This document shows, one piece after another, positions 23,270 to 36,461 of a stretch of 64,000 nt of DNA; the stretch's first letter is position 1; the number at the start of each line of letters is the position of its first letter. Location of the stretch: contig NC_088098.1 in assembly GCF_036370855.1 (NCBI RefSeq), forward strand, positions 37,017,981 to 37,081,980, given 5' to 3'. Source of the stretch: Dromaius novaehollandiae (taxonomy: Eukaryota; Chordata; Aves; Casuariiformes; Dromaiidae). The translations under genes and the position numbers were made by a program. A model generated the notes under the pieces. The model saw nothing but the letters and a program-made list of their open reading frames with translations. It was not told where the DNA came from and did not search any database.

Positions 23270-23288
23270 TTTTTTTTTTTTTTTTTTT
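23270..23288. repeat. Poly-T run
   Basis: 19 T in the probable LGR5 3' UTR. Confidence 0.95.
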
Positions 23289-23356
23289 CCTGTTTATTAT
23301 CATTTGATCTTAATACTTTTTCAGTTCCATGATTGTTTTTAGAAGTGTCTGTGTAT

Positions 23357-23390
23357 GGCCCTGATTCAGCAAGGTATTTAAGTGGAAGAG
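23357..23390. repeat. Possible fragment of an ancient palindromic DNA element
   Basis: GGCCCTGATTCAGCAAGGTA followed by TTTAAG resembles the terminal sequence of a non-autonomous inverted-repeat element that I recall as common in turtle, crocodilian and bird genomes. I cannot name the family with certainty, and only about 35 bases match. Confidence 0.4.
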
Positions 23391-23776
23391 AAGTCCTAAA
23401 GGTTTCTGGAAAACAGACAGTGATGAAGCTCCATGTTTTATTGATAATGCTCTTAATTTAAAGATTTAGTTGCTTTTGGGTTTGTTTTGTAGTAGTCGTC
23501 TGACTTGACAAAGCGTTTTTTAACTGTCAGCTAAAACAATACAAAATTAACATGGCAGGAAAGAAGTTAGAAATCCTGCCAAGTGACTAAAATGTAATTG
23601 TAAATGGCAAGCACTGTCACACGGACACTTTTCTAGTGAGGTGCTGCACAGTTTAGTCATGACTTAGCATTATTTCCAGAATTACTGCTGATAAAATTGG
23701 CAGATGACTCTTAGAATTCAAGAGTGGAAAACACTACATAGAAAATCATCAGTACAGAAAGAGTGTGCCGAATGCA

Positions 23777-23782
23777 AATAAA
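23777..23782 (+). promoter_or_regulatory. LGR5: Candidate proximal polyadenylation signal of LGR5
   Basis: AATAAA about 870 bases after the LGR5 stop codon. It has no strong GU-rich element downstream, so it is listed as an alternative only. Confidence 0.25.
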
Positions 23783-24425
23783 TGACACCAAAGGTACTTG
23801 TTTAGAAACATTAATTTAAGTCATTTGTCTAGGAACAAAAATTGTAATCCTACTATTGGTGTGATCTCTATCCTGTAAAGCAATGATTCTGAAAAGCCTC
23901 TAGTTTGTGGTTGCTAGTCAACTGAAGAGTTATCCAGAAGGATACAATGCTCTCTAATTATAGACCGTGGAATATCAAGTAGGAGTTAAGAGGTTGTATG
24001 ATCTGTGTCCTTACCACTGATGCAAGCACTACTAGAATATTTCATACAGTGCTGACATCCACATGCTGTGAAGAACACTGGAAAATTGAAAAGGATTTAA
24101 ATAGCATAAATTTAAAAAGCAGGTTATCAAAGAAGTGATTTGATTACCATTTATTAGTAGCTACTAATAAGGTACTGAGTTCAAGTGCAGAGGTCAAGAG
24201 GAGAAGTAAGGAGGAATCTAGTAAGGTCTACTGGAAGCTGTCATTAGGGATATACGGAATAGAAATATAGGTATAAATTGTTGACAGGGATGACAGTTAC
24301 TGACTGGGACTACCAAGGTTTAGGGTGAACTGTCTGTTACCAAAAATACGTAAATTCCCGTTGGATATATTCTCAAAAAGAGGTATTGGGGGAGCTGTTG
24401 GAAATCAGGGAAGTTTCATGGCTTC

Positions 24426-24445
24426 AGATTAGATTAGATTAGATT
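24426..24445. repeat. (AGATT)4 short tandem repeat
   Basis: Four perfect pentamers in the probable LGR5 3' UTR. Confidence 0.9.
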
Positions 24446-25714
24446 AACACAGAGTTCCCCTCTGGCTTTAAATTGTTAATATGTTGCCAAATCAAGGCAT
24501 ATACATTTACATATGTCAGAAGCATCCCAATTACAGCCTACTGTCAAAATATTTCAGACAACAGTGCCACCTTTACTTCCCTAGATTAGTCTTTGACCTT
24601 GACCAAGCCACCTGCGGAAATTCCAATATTCTTTTCTCAAAGTTGGCACATTTTCAGACCATTCAAGACACAGAAGTGCACAAATTTAGAGATTTTTTTG
24701 TTGTTGTTGTTAAGACTAGTTCTCTGAGCAATAACATTTAATATCCCAGTACTTATTTCTCAGTTAATGGCCACTCAATTTCCAGGTGCCCAAGCAATTT
24801 TTGAACATTACCAAGGTTAGGCTAGCCCAATAATTAAGATGATCTCTGTTGTTCATCTGTTATTATATATGTAACTTTCTGGCACTCAGAAGGTGGATTT
24901 TCACAATGAAAAACCTCTTGCCAATGATGGATATGCCTTGATTTTCTTCTCCACTCACACTGGCATATTTTTAGTTTTACATTTACAGATGGCATCAGTT
25001 GACTTTGGCTGACATATTCATCCTTCAGGAAAAAAAATGAACAAATGCAGAAATTATGTATGATAAAGTCGGCTGTATACTTATCTCAATCCTTTATCTC
25101 CTGTGGTTTTTGAAGCAGTGCAGCATACAGCTGGAGAATGATGCCTGAAACCACTTTGGATTAAACAGAGGATCAGTCAACCATTGCACAATACCTATTA
25201 CCATGTTTACTTAGCTTTATTTTAACTGGGATCCATCTGTGCTACACTGCTTAATGTCAGTGAAATTCCTTTCAGCTCACTATATTTAAGAAGTTCATAA
25301 AGTGATTTGAGAAGCAAAATAATGTTATATTTCTAAAGACTAGTTTGAGAAAGCTTCTTTTATCAGAACTTTTTTAGCTTGCAGAAAGTCCTAAAGGCTT
25401 TGTGTCTTATTTTTATAAGCATGTTTGAAATATTTTGATCAGATATTTTAAACTTGAAATTGTTAAAATTCATTTAATAGATTTTTAAAGTAAAATGTGT
25501 AAATATAGAACTGTATTTATTATTAAAGTGAAATGCAGCCACAGTAAAGGACATGAGATTAAGGCCTGTACAGTTTCATATCGATATTTGCTATATTTTC
25601 TCCTCATATATATTACTAAATTCATTATCTGTAAATAATATATGTAAATGTGTAGTGATTGTAAATAGATGACATACTTCTTTTCCATCAGTGTTCCAAA
25701 CGTATGTAATTTGT

Positions 25715-25720
25715 AATAAA
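25715..25720 (+). promoter_or_regulatory. LGR5: Candidate distal polyadenylation signal of LGR5
   Basis: AATAAA in an AT-rich block, about 2.8 kb after the stop, with moderately GU-containing sequence 30-70 bases downstream. It is the best candidate for the transcript end. Confidence 0.5.
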
Positions 25721-27339
25721 ATGTGACTACACAGCAGAAAGCATTTAATCAGGGTGTAACACCTCATAAATGTGCATGCATCCTCAATTCATCATTCCTA
25801 AGTTTTTCTAATACTTACACTAACTTCCCCAGATGTCTAAAATTCTTGGCAAAGTTTAAATTATGGGTTGTGTGCTCTCATTAGCTGTCCTGGGGAGCAA
25901 AAACATGAAGAATAGTGTTTCATTTTAACACAGACTAAGTCTTTTTCTGAAGACTTCGCTCACTGACCCTTATCAACAGATTCTGCTTCCCACACACATG
26001 CTATTGATATTTCAGTAACAACCTCTGAGGGCTGCACAATTGGCATGTGAAACCCTCTCACCTCAGACCCTCTGACAAGGACATGCATCCAGTCACACGA
26101 TAAATGCTCATAAGTTACCTGGCAGGTCTTATATTATACTGAACCACATAAGAGATGAGGGTCTGCTGCACTAGACTGCTGCTGTGGCTATGTGAGAGAC
26201 AGCAAATTCTCCCAGATGCTTCGTTTTCTCTCTAGTGCCCTACATGGCAGACAAAGCTGGTCAGGGGATTAGCAACCAGCTGGCAAAGTTCATCTGCCAT
26301 GTAGCTGAGATGCAGCAGTATTGCATATCAAATACATGGGATTCACATGCTGTGGGCGAGGGAAAGGTGGTGCCCAAAGAATGGGACTTGGCAAGAGTCA
26401 GGCAGCTCAGATAGTTCTTCACTGCCTGTCTTTATTCAACTAAGCTGTAACTTCTAGTGCAATCAAGTCATCATCTAGGCATCAAAGAAAGGCTAGACAG
26501 TGGATGCATTCTTCTTGGGAGGGACTGTAGGACAGAACGGTTTTAAGTGCTTTGTTTTTCAGAGATCATGATTTTAATGTCATTTCTGTGAAGTATCTAA
26601 AAGAAAGTAAAATACCAGTAAATACAAACTCTGAAAAAGCAAATAATCATTTAGGCAGTCAATCTGCATAGAAAGTAACAAACTACAAAGATCAAAAATA
26701 AATTAAAACAATCCCATATGTAAATCAATTTTAGCAGGGGTATGCAGGTCCTAAGCAAAAATGAGAAGGGAAAGCAAAGCTGGAGTTGACTCAAACAGTT
26801 CAATCAGACAGGCAAGTGGAAAAGTAGTAGTTTTGGGGTCGAGTCTCAACAGCCATATTAGGTGGGAGAGAATCAGCAGTGAATGGGGATAAGAAAGGCA
26901 TTATTTGTAGGAAAAAGAGTTGGAGGCGTGGCAAAGACAGTATAAGACAATGCATGAGCCAAGGAAGAGCAAGGCCTTCAAGAGGCAGGAGAGAAATAGG
27001 AGCAGAGTTTTATGGGATCTGAAGCATAGTAGGGGAGTTTTGTGAGGGATAGCTCAGATTTCATACAAAAGGACGGAAAGTGTGATGGCTAACAAGATAA
27101 AAATGGTAAGAAAACAGGCAATGAAGAGGTTTTCACCTACACCTGCTTCATCTTGACAGTGTGAGACCTGGGGGGTGACGATGGAGAAAAAGGAAGTTGC
27201 ATGATTTGAGGAAGGACATACAGAAAGGAAAGAGAGTAACTAGAAAGGAAGAACGGCCTGGTTAATGAAAACCTGAATGCAGAGGGGAAAGTCAGACATC
27301 ACAGTTAAATGTCTCAGCATATGGCAGAAAGATTTTTAT

Positions 27340-27470
27340 TAACTTATTTACCATATAGTGGTAGGGCCTAAGTTCAGAACTTCGATGTTGGGGGCAGTAT
27401 AAAAAGTACAGGTGATTTCTGCCCTAAAGTGCTCACACTTCACAAGCAAAGTCTAATCATCACTAACAGC
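27340..27470. repeat. Possible ancient L3/CR1-like repeat
   Basis: The order of motifs (TATTTACCATATAGTGGTAGGG, then GGGGGCAGTATAAAAAGTAC, then TCTGCCCTAAAGTGCTCACAC) parallels an old amniote repeat that I remember with TATTA..GGTAG..CTAGG, GTGCTAGGCGCTGTAC and CCTGCCCCAAAGAGCTTACA. It is diverged, and the family name is uncertain. Confidence 0.35.
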
Positions 27471-30397
27471 TGAAGGAGAATTTGCAGCAGTCTTATGTGA
27501 GGCATCATTTAGGTGTAGCATCACCTAGAGAGCCACCTGTTCGCTACTCTGGCACACTGGATAAAATACAAAGTTTTATTTGGCAATCAGAAGAGTCCTC
27601 AGGCAAGCTGCAGATAGGAGACTGGCTAAGGAAAGAGAACTAGTCAGCAGAGATAAAAGTGAAAGCCATAAAGAAGATGAGATCACCTGTAAAAAAAATG
27701 GAAGAGGACAATGGCTGAGCCTTAGAAGACTTTAGTGGATGAGGAGCACTAAGAGTGATGCTGCAGGAGAAACACTACCAGCTGGGCCTGCAGCTTCAGT
27801 CCTTGTTCTCACAATGGGTGGGATACATCCCTGGGTAATCTCTTGGAGTTACTTCATCTTGAATTGAGACCAACCACTTTCACAGTCCTTGCTGCTGCTC
27901 CCTTTTTGCATTCTGACTTAGTGGCCTACCTGTATAAGTCAGCAAGAAAGCTGCTGCCACATAAATTATCAAACTATTTCCTATTCACAGTCTCTGTAAT
28001 AGGAATTTCTGATTTACAATATTGGGCACCAGTTATTTCCTCAAATTGTTACGGGAAATGCTGAAATAATAATGTCACAATCAGACGTTTCTCTATCATC
28101 AGTTTAGGCTGCTGTATGAAAGTTAAGGCACTGCTGAAAACCTCATTACTCAATCGCTTAAGGGAAAGCTCAAATAGTTAAAAGGTTTGCAGCAAAATTA
28201 ACCATCTTCCTACAGGAAAACACTGAAAGTCAAGAAAATGGAGACAAAAGAGTAAGAACGTAAGTATGGGAAGGCTAACAAAAAAGAACAAAATTAAGAT
28301 GACAGCAGCAACAACAGCAACAGCATTAGAAAAATCCCTTCCAGATCCATGAGGTTTAATAATTGTGCAGATCCTCAGCTGCTACAAGAGAACATAGCTC
28401 TCACTCCAGTAGAGCTACACTTCTTCCAGGAACAAATAATGGATCAACAACTCCACCAACAGCAATCACCATCTCATGTTCATTTTCAAAACACGTACCA
28501 ACTATAATTATTATAGGGACAAATTTATCATTCTCCAACAGTGTTACTGTAAAAAAATAGTTTGGGTATTATTGTTTATTATCCAAACTAGGCTTAAGAA
28601 ATCAATTCAGCTCTTATCTGTTTTTGCTAGAACAGAAGCCCAGCTATACAAGATTTAAAATTTTAAAGGAGAATGCAAATTTGCCAATGCTAATAAATAA
28701 AGTACAAGAACTTCCATGTATTTATACCCAGCACTTACAACCATGCTAAAGAGAAAAGGCAATATGAGCTTTAAGAACATCTTGTTCACATAATGAGAAT
28801 CACAGACTTCTGCTTCAGTGACTCTGGAGACATAGGAAATACGAGTACCTTCCCTTTATAAAACAATTTGTTGTGGCATTGTCAAAATTATCTAAGGATC
28901 CAATCTCAGTCATAGGAAAAAAACAAACATTAAGAATATTCCTCTTGAGAGCTGGCCTGCAGCCAGGATTTCTAAAAAAAAATCAGTCACAGACAAAGAG
29001 TCCACTCAAAATCCCCATTTAATCTTTTCACAGGTGGCAACACTTTCCACTTGTCAAGCGAAAAATATGCCTTCATTAACAAGGGAAAAAACTGTTCATC
29101 TGTGAAACTAAAGACTTCCACTAAGTATTATGTGTACATGTACCAAGAATCTTCTCCAACTGGCTTTAAGAGTCTCAGGACTCCAAAATAATTAATAATT
29201 GAAGGAAGTTTCAAACATCTCCTTTTTCATCTGGAGTCATTCTTGATATGTAATCATTGTTTTGACAGATGTCTGCAGTTATTAATTTGGTTCCATGCAC
29301 AGCAAGAGCTTCTCAAGACTATCTACAGATTTCCCTGCAGTTATCAGCATTTCCAGTTTATGAACTGACCTTTTGCTTGAGGAAGGAGCTCTCCTGGCCT
29401 TCTAAGAAAACAAAAAAAAAAAGTAACTAGGGAGATTGTTCTACTAGAAACAGAGGTTTCACCTCCTGTAGCAAGTAGCATGACCTCCTGTGAAATCCTC
29501 CTAGGCCTCTTTTCTGGTTCACTATGAAAATGAACTCCAGAAAGTCTTGGGCAGTCAGGGAATGAAATCAAGGATATGAAGTCAGTCTGAAGTCTGCAAC
29601 ATTAACAGGTGTCTTAGTACTTCTCTCCTTCAGCATAGTCATAAGTCAGAAAACAAAAAAAGGAGCCGGGATCACTGTTCCAGAGAAGTCAGTAAAAGAG
29701 ACTGATGAGAACATGTCTAAACCATGGCAAACAAGCCAAGTGAAGATCCAGCCATCAGCCATCCATGACCTGCCAATTGTCTGCAATTCAAGACCTTTTC
29801 CTGCAGCAAGTCTTCTCTAGACTTCATTGGTTCACCTTAGTTCATGCAACAGAAAAATCATTCCCTGAGTTAAGTAAATGCTCTACTGTGAACAAGAAGG
29901 ATGTAAAGTTTTGCTGTATTTGATGTGTACTTGTCCCGGTATACATATATATATAGGTCAGTCCTGCATATTGTTACATTTGTCCTTATTCTTTGTTGTA
30001 GGTTTGGGCAATTGGCAATATTATGGAGTTCATGAGATTTCAGCATATTCCTAAATACTAAGTTGTAACTACATACAGATTTTATACACAGATTTCTCTG
30101 AGCTAACTATTCCTCAAGGAAACTGGCTATTGCTTACCACCAAGGTGGCCACAGATCCATGTATTTTCTCCCTTGTTTAATGATGACATGGTATATTTGA
30201 TGCTTGTCATATTCAGTATGACAAGGCAGCAAGGTGCAAGGCCCATTTGTAGAACCAAATGAGACAGAAAGCCATTTCCCCAAAATTGGTTTTATATACT
30301 TATCTGAAATTTCACCTACAGCTGGTTGGGAAAGTGTAGGAAGCTGGAAGAGAACAATAAAATATTAATTTTTCCACTGGATTTGTCTTTAGTTTGT

Positions 30398-30428
30398 AAA
30401 AAAAAAAATAATAATAATAATAATAATA
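30398..30428. repeat. (A)n / (AAT)n microsatellite
   Basis: Poly-A leading into about seven AAT units. Confidence 0.9.
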
Positions 30429-30742
30429 CCAGCACAAATCCATCTCCAGATTGCTGAATACAGAGATGCCTGAGACGCTCCAGCTGCCAGAATGGTCATA
30501 ACTTCTGTTCATGCCTCAAGATCTAAAATCCATCATGCTAGGTCATATCCCAAAATACAAAACAATACAGCAAATCAAATTTTGCAAGTTCTATCCTTCA
30601 AGAAAGTATCTCGGTTCAGGACTTTCAGGAACAATCTTTAATCCTGCAGTCTTCATACTGGCCCAATTTGTTGACTTAAGGTTTAAAATGGCAAAAATAG
30701 GACTATGTTCATCAGAGTCAATTTAACGTAGTCCATTTAACT

Positions 30743-30792
30743 AAAGTATGAATTTTTTTTATTCATAATTCATACTTTTTAAAGTATGAATT
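30743..30792. repeat. Three-copy 12-bp inverted/direct repeat cluster with perfect hairpin
   Basis: AAAGTATGAATT occurs at 30743-30754 and 30781-30792, and its exact reverse complement at 30767-30778. The second and third copies form a perfect 12-bp stem with a 2-base loop (30767-30792). The first and second can form an alternative stem with a 12-base loop. Confidence 0.9.
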
Positions 30793-33700
30793 TTCCCCAT
30801 CTTAGGCAGGCTTTAGGCACTTCTTTTAAAGTACAATCTAACTCCAGAGACAACTAAAGTTAACCAAGTCTTCCTGTTTAGAAAATAGGATCCCCAGGTG
30901 CCTATGCAGAAACACCTGTGTATATTTTAAAATGTCCTAATACGGGAAAATAGCCTGACTGCATAAACCCAGTGAGGAGGGGACATTGTTAGAGAATAAG
31001 GATACTTTCCAGGCACTGTCCCATTCATTTACAACACACACATGTGAAATGTTATCTCCTTGAGCGCATCAATGGACAATTCCTCTGCTCGCAATTCTAG
31101 GCCTCCTTCCAGTCACAACCTCACCTAAAAGTTGTTGCCTTCCTCTACAGCTTGTACAGCAGCTACTTCTCTGGATGACCCTGGTACTTCCTCCTTGCAA
31201 TCTCCAACTGCTTCTCTTTCCCACTCCCTCACCTGCTCTTCCTGCTAAATAATACTCAGCATGTGCCTCTGGCCTATTTAGTTTAGTTTTCAGGCTGGCT
31301 TTGCTCATGTGGGGGCAGGCACTCTTGTTTACATTTATCCAGGTGAAGGAGACTCTATTACTTGTCAGCTTGAAGAAGTTTTCCTCTAATCTACAGAATA
31401 ATAATATGAATTATTACAGCAGTTGATGGTATAGATTGTAAATGATTCAGCCATGGTGTCCTGCACCCACGGAAATACTACTGTCATCAAGTCAGAACCT
31501 GCTGACACAGAGGCATTTACAGCAATCGCTGTCACTCATTGCCACTAATATAAAACAACTGTGGCCACAGGCCAGTCAATTCAATTTTTTCCCACTTACA
31601 TTTGTGGGTAGGTTTGTGTTGCGATCTGCAAAACCAGCCTAAAAGCATTTCAGGTAGCTGTGTTCTACAAGGAGATGAAGACCTTTTGGTTCCAATATTC
31701 ATTTTAAGAACTTGAATTCTGCCAATGCCTGGTGTGACAACTGCTTAACTAGGTCTCTCCCTGCCAATTTTCTGTAACAACACTTCAGAGTGGAGGTGGA
31801 AGATTTTCTTCTTAGTTTCCCTAACACTTCTATTTTTTTCTGTTTATCAGCAAGAAAAGAGATCCATTCAGAATTACATTACATCCCTTACTCAGTAGAT
31901 TTCCTATAAAAAGGACCATCTTCTAATAAGCTATGCAAAGTCATTGCAAATAGTCTACCCAAAATACGAAAATATGAAGGCGCTTCACTCACACAACAAG
32001 ATCATGAACACTTGCTTTCACTTTTGAATGGTTTAACTCTAAGCTAAGGAAAGGAATCAGGGTCTGGCTAAGAATTTCCTGCTGTTTTTTGAAAATGTAG
32101 GTGTGGCCCAACAAAGATTTTTTGCAGAAAAGGGCCAGTTTCCACACATCACTCAATTAAAAGAAATATATACTCAAAGCACTGTGTTCCAAAATTTTTG
32201 AAAAATCAAAAGCTGCTTTTTTTCTACTCAGAATGTTTCAGTTCAAAAAGTAAATAATGATTTTTTAAAAAATAAAGTGAAAACTTTCTAGTGACATGAT
32301 TTATTCTAGTTCTTTGGAAAATAGGGTTTGTAATGCATTCAAACCACTGATTGTTTTATGCAACAGTACATGAATATTGCCTGGAGCAGGGGGACCAAGG
32401 GCTCCTTCTTCCCAGGTGAAACCCAGTCGAGCAGATCACCCCATACCGTGGCCGGGCAGCTGAGGCACTGCCGTCCTGGGGGGACCCGGCAGGCTCAGCC
32501 CTCCCTGAGGCCAGCCCCTGAGCTCCCAGAGAAAGTCACCCAGGCCGCCAGGATCAGCCAAAACGCTGCTGGCTGTGGTGCTGCCACCTCAGATGGGAAG
32601 TGAAGGTGGTTTGGGGAGGCAGAGAAGATGACAGGGGGTTTCCTGGACACAAAAGCCCTGGCTCGACCCTGCACACAGCACTAGGCAAGAGCATGTCTCC
32701 CAGCAAAGGGTGCGGAAGATGTCACTGAGGCACTGGAGGAAAAAGAAAGAAAAGGGAGAAGGTAGAAGAACTGCAAAAGACAAAGAGGAGTCATTTACAG
32801 AAAACATTCACGGTACTTGCTCAGGCTCAGCCAAATAGCTGCGAGGAACAGGAGGCACAAGCCCATTTCTACCTGTAAGCACGCCCACAGGGCTGTGGGG
32901 GCAAGGGCTGGACTCCCTCGCAAGCCCTGCCCCAGGCAGAGGCCTCCTGCCCAGGGCCTTGGGTGCAGCTGGAAGGTATGTGTGGACCAGGCACCTGAGA
33001 GGATATCCGGCTGCTGTGAGTAACCTCTCGACATGAGGTTGAAGGCACAAATATTTTGCAACAATCTCACAGTTTGCAAAGAAGTAAACATCAGATGAAA
33101 AATGAATCCCTTGAGAAAAACAAACTGTGGACCAAGCCCTCTCTGACAGAGGACTATGTAGCTACACATGTAACCATACTGGCCAGAGCTAACAGAGACA
33201 GCTAAAAACCTCTTTGGCTTCCTCCTTCCCCTCTTCACCTTCTTCTAAATCCATAACTGAATTCAACTATGAAAAATATTGTAAAGAATTCACGTATTTT
33301 TGATTAAGAGCAATAGATAATAGTAGGCAATAAAACTGGGAGCATGGACTTACTGCTAATCACCAGAATGGAAAAGGGAGTGAATAAGAACTACTCCTGA
33401 TATACTTTGTTATCATACTTTAAAGATAGGACACATAATCCACCTTTAAGGATTCAGATTTCTGTTGATTACCAAATACAGTCAGGCATGGACCAAATGT
33501 TTTAACAGATAATTTGGTCTTTCAGAGAGCACAGATTCAGGCAAAATTTGAAAACTAAATAACATACCATCATTCATGAATAAGAAAACAATTAGTGTCC
33601 TAAAAAAACATTTTTCCAAAACTCTAACTTTAGTAATTTCAAAATTATGGAAGAAGTTATAGATCAGTGCAAAATTGCTCATACTCTAGAACAACAGATA

Positions 33701-36461
33701 TTTTCTGGAATTTAGAGAAAAGATCTTAGTAAAGAAACTCACTTGTTTTCTTACTTTGTAAATGGAATTACAAAGTTGAAAGAAAAGTAACTTTTATATA
33801 TCTGGAGTCAAACAAATAGTTGCTTCAGAATCTTGTTACTAGAAATGGAAAGTTCTTTGCCTAAGATCATATTTACCCAGTGCTTATCTATTACTTAGCA
33901 CAAATAGGAACTTTGTCTCCAAATAGGTAGCTGATACAGGCCTTTAAATAATATTGAAAGTAATATTCCCACACTGTGACTGAATTGGTTAGGAGCCATC
34001 ACACAGCTCTAGCTAGTTTTCAGCTAATGCACTGAAAAAACCAAACTTTTTCCAGTTTGGGAAGACTGTAGAGAGCCTGATTTATTTATGTAAAACATCC
34101 ATTAATTATTTAAAGGCAGAGGTAAAGAACATTTTGTTGAAATTTGCAAGTGATGCTGTATAGGACAACACTGAGAATTCCAGAAATGCAAAAGCAATAT
34201 GAAGGTTCCTGGCACTGGAAAAAAAACAACTCAAATATTAAATACATTTAGAATGAAACATCTGAACAACAGATTATCAGGTTAGAACAAAGAACTAGAA
34301 ATGCTCACTCAAAAGGGAGTGCAGTGCATATCTCACTCAAAACAGATATGCAGTGGTGATATATTCAGAAGTAAGACAACGAAGGAAAATTTGGTTCACG
34401 TACACAGAAACATCTCAGCCTGAAGCTGAATGGTTCTCTGATGACCTTCACCTACCACTGCACGGCCTTTAAGGAACAGACTCTGTAATATTATATTCAT
34501 TTCAGGATTTTCCCTCAGCTGAAAGATATTGTTAAACGGGTAGAGTTCACTGAACAAAGGTGTGGAAGAGGTCAGAGAATAAATAAAAACTAAACACATG
34601 AAATGACGGACAACTAAAAGGCACAAGGTCTTAGGGATGGAAACAGCTAGGGAAGTTTGTCGGGCAGGAAGAGAGGCTGAAGCTGACCTATAGAGAAGCC
34701 AGATTAAAAGCCCAGGCTGAAACAGGGGTCAGGTCCCAAGACCTGCTAAGTTTTGGACAAGGTTTCTGACAGAAGCAGCCCAGAGTGGCAGGTTTGAAAC
34801 CCACCCTAGCAGACACTGCACATCTCCATATCCAGCTGCCTGTGCAACACGGAGGCCAGCCCTGCACCAGCAAAGATGTGGGACTGGGCGATGGAGCCTG
34901 TAATTTTACATCTAGGTACGCAGACCTGGAAAAGAAAAGAAAAGTAACATGTTTAAACTAGCAGGGGGAATTTTCTTCTGTGGCATGTTTTTTTCCTATA
35001 TTTGCATTTTATGGGCAAACAGTTCCATTTTCACAAAAACATGTGTTAAAGAAGCTTAAATACTTAATGCAAATGTATCGCAGCCTCAGCATGTATCAGG
35101 AAAGGTTTGCTCCAAGGGCATCTTTGACAGCTCTGCAGTCCTTGCACACAGGCAGTGACAGAGCAGTGACAGAGGGGGGATGGAGATGGGGAGGAGTCTT
35201 CACCATCCAGGTTTGGTACTCTTTACAGTCTATGAAGAATAAAAAGCTCTTCTAGAAAAAGAATACTTAGGCTTCTGCACTGAATCATCCCTGGAGGACC
35301 CTATTTTCTTCATTCACGGAGGTGGAGCACCGAAATTCGATGCCCGAAGTGTCATGAACATCCACATAAATCATTTGCTAGTGCTACTCGCTAACCGGAG
35401 GACAGCTCTGAGCAGAGCACATGCACTTTGTGTGATAGAATAGCTGCTCATCAGTAATCCAAATACTTCAAAGCTGTAGTCTAAAGCTGAATTAACCATG
35501 TACAACACAGCCCTGAAGACAGGGCTTTTTCTTCTTCTCCTCTGCAGTACTCTAAGGCACCAGCTCCAGTGAGCACAATAAGCCCAGCACCACCTCAGGT
35601 GTCCTCAGACGAAACCTCCAAGGACCATAGATTAGTGGGAAAAACAGACAGAGAACAAATATAGTATGGATACATCTTCTGAAGACTTCTGTTTAATCAG
35701 CAAAAATTCTTTCTTTCTTCAAGCAATAATCCACACCTGCTATTGTGTCCAAGCAGTCATCTCCTTACAACTGATTTTCTCTCAGGGAGTCCTTCATAGA
35801 AGAGTGACAAAAAAGCAGTCTTCCAGATACTGCCAGCACCTGAGGCTGCAGAGGTAAAATGATGCTTAGTAAGAGGATGGACAGCAAGCCAGTGTCCAGG
35901 GATCTCCAAGGATGAAGATATTTATCAGTGATGCTGGCAAGGTTGTCTAGATACGGCAGGGCAAGTCCTGGTCCCATGAGAAGGCTCCACCATAACATAC
36001 TTTGACACAGTTGTTATTTACATCATCATTGTGTGAACATAAAATGAGAGATTCTTTCCAACAGAGAATGTGAAGTATCTTGCCCTGGAGGCTTGAAGTT
36101 TAGGCAGAAAAAAGTGAGCGTTAATTTCTCTGCTGTGTGAAAGGTGCAATTGGGACACAAATGGGGAAAAAAAGTTGGAAGTATCCAAAGTGACACCCTG
36201 TTTTTGAAGAATAATGTATAAAGAAGATTGGTCATAAGGTCTTTAATGTTCTCATTCTTCTAGCGCAAGTAATAGCAATTGAGAAAACTATCAATACAGA
36301 AGTGAGATGACCAATTAGAGATCAAGTCAACCAAATCCACGAGAATGCATTACAGAAGATTTAAATCTGACAGGAACATGGGAACCCCTATGAAACCCAA
36401 AGTTTATCAGCTATGTGCAAAGACGAAGCCCTTCTCTTGCTTACTTTAACCAGAGCAGAAT
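30793..36461. other. Intergenic DNA
   Basis: No gene recognised. A GC-rich patch is present at 32380-33010. Reading frames in it do not resemble any protein I know. Confidence 0.7.
32380..33010. other. GC-rich patch in intergenic DNA
   Basis: Two blocks (about 32380-32600 and 32870-33010) are clearly richer in G and C than the surrounding AT-rich sequence and contain several CpGs. No coding match or transposon match was recognised. It could be a regulatory element, an old retroelement, or part of a non-coding RNA. Confidence 0.5.

Larger units (their letters stand above)
22906..25740 (+). other. LGR5: LGR5 3' UTR (probable)
   Basis: Non-coding sequence from the LGR5 stop to a canonical AATAAA at 25715-25720. 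No convincing splice site or long reading frame is present. The last 450 bases are AT-rich with AU-rich motifs such as TATTTATTATTA near 25513. It includes a poly-T run (23270-23288) and a short match to an ancient repeat (about 23357-23390). The exact end is inferred; an earlier AATAAA at 23777-23782 would give a 3' UTR of about 0.9 kb. Confidence 0.6.
25741..30742. other. Intergenic DNA after LGR5
   Basis: No gene recognised. A purine-rich stretch lies at about 26750-27330, followed by a possible ancient repeat (27340-27470). An (AAT)n microsatellite is at about 30398-30428. Confidence 0.7.

Noticed and set aside
32795..33238. 147-codon open frame on the minus strand
   Set aside because: It overlaps a GC-rich patch where stops are rare; the translation resembles no known family.
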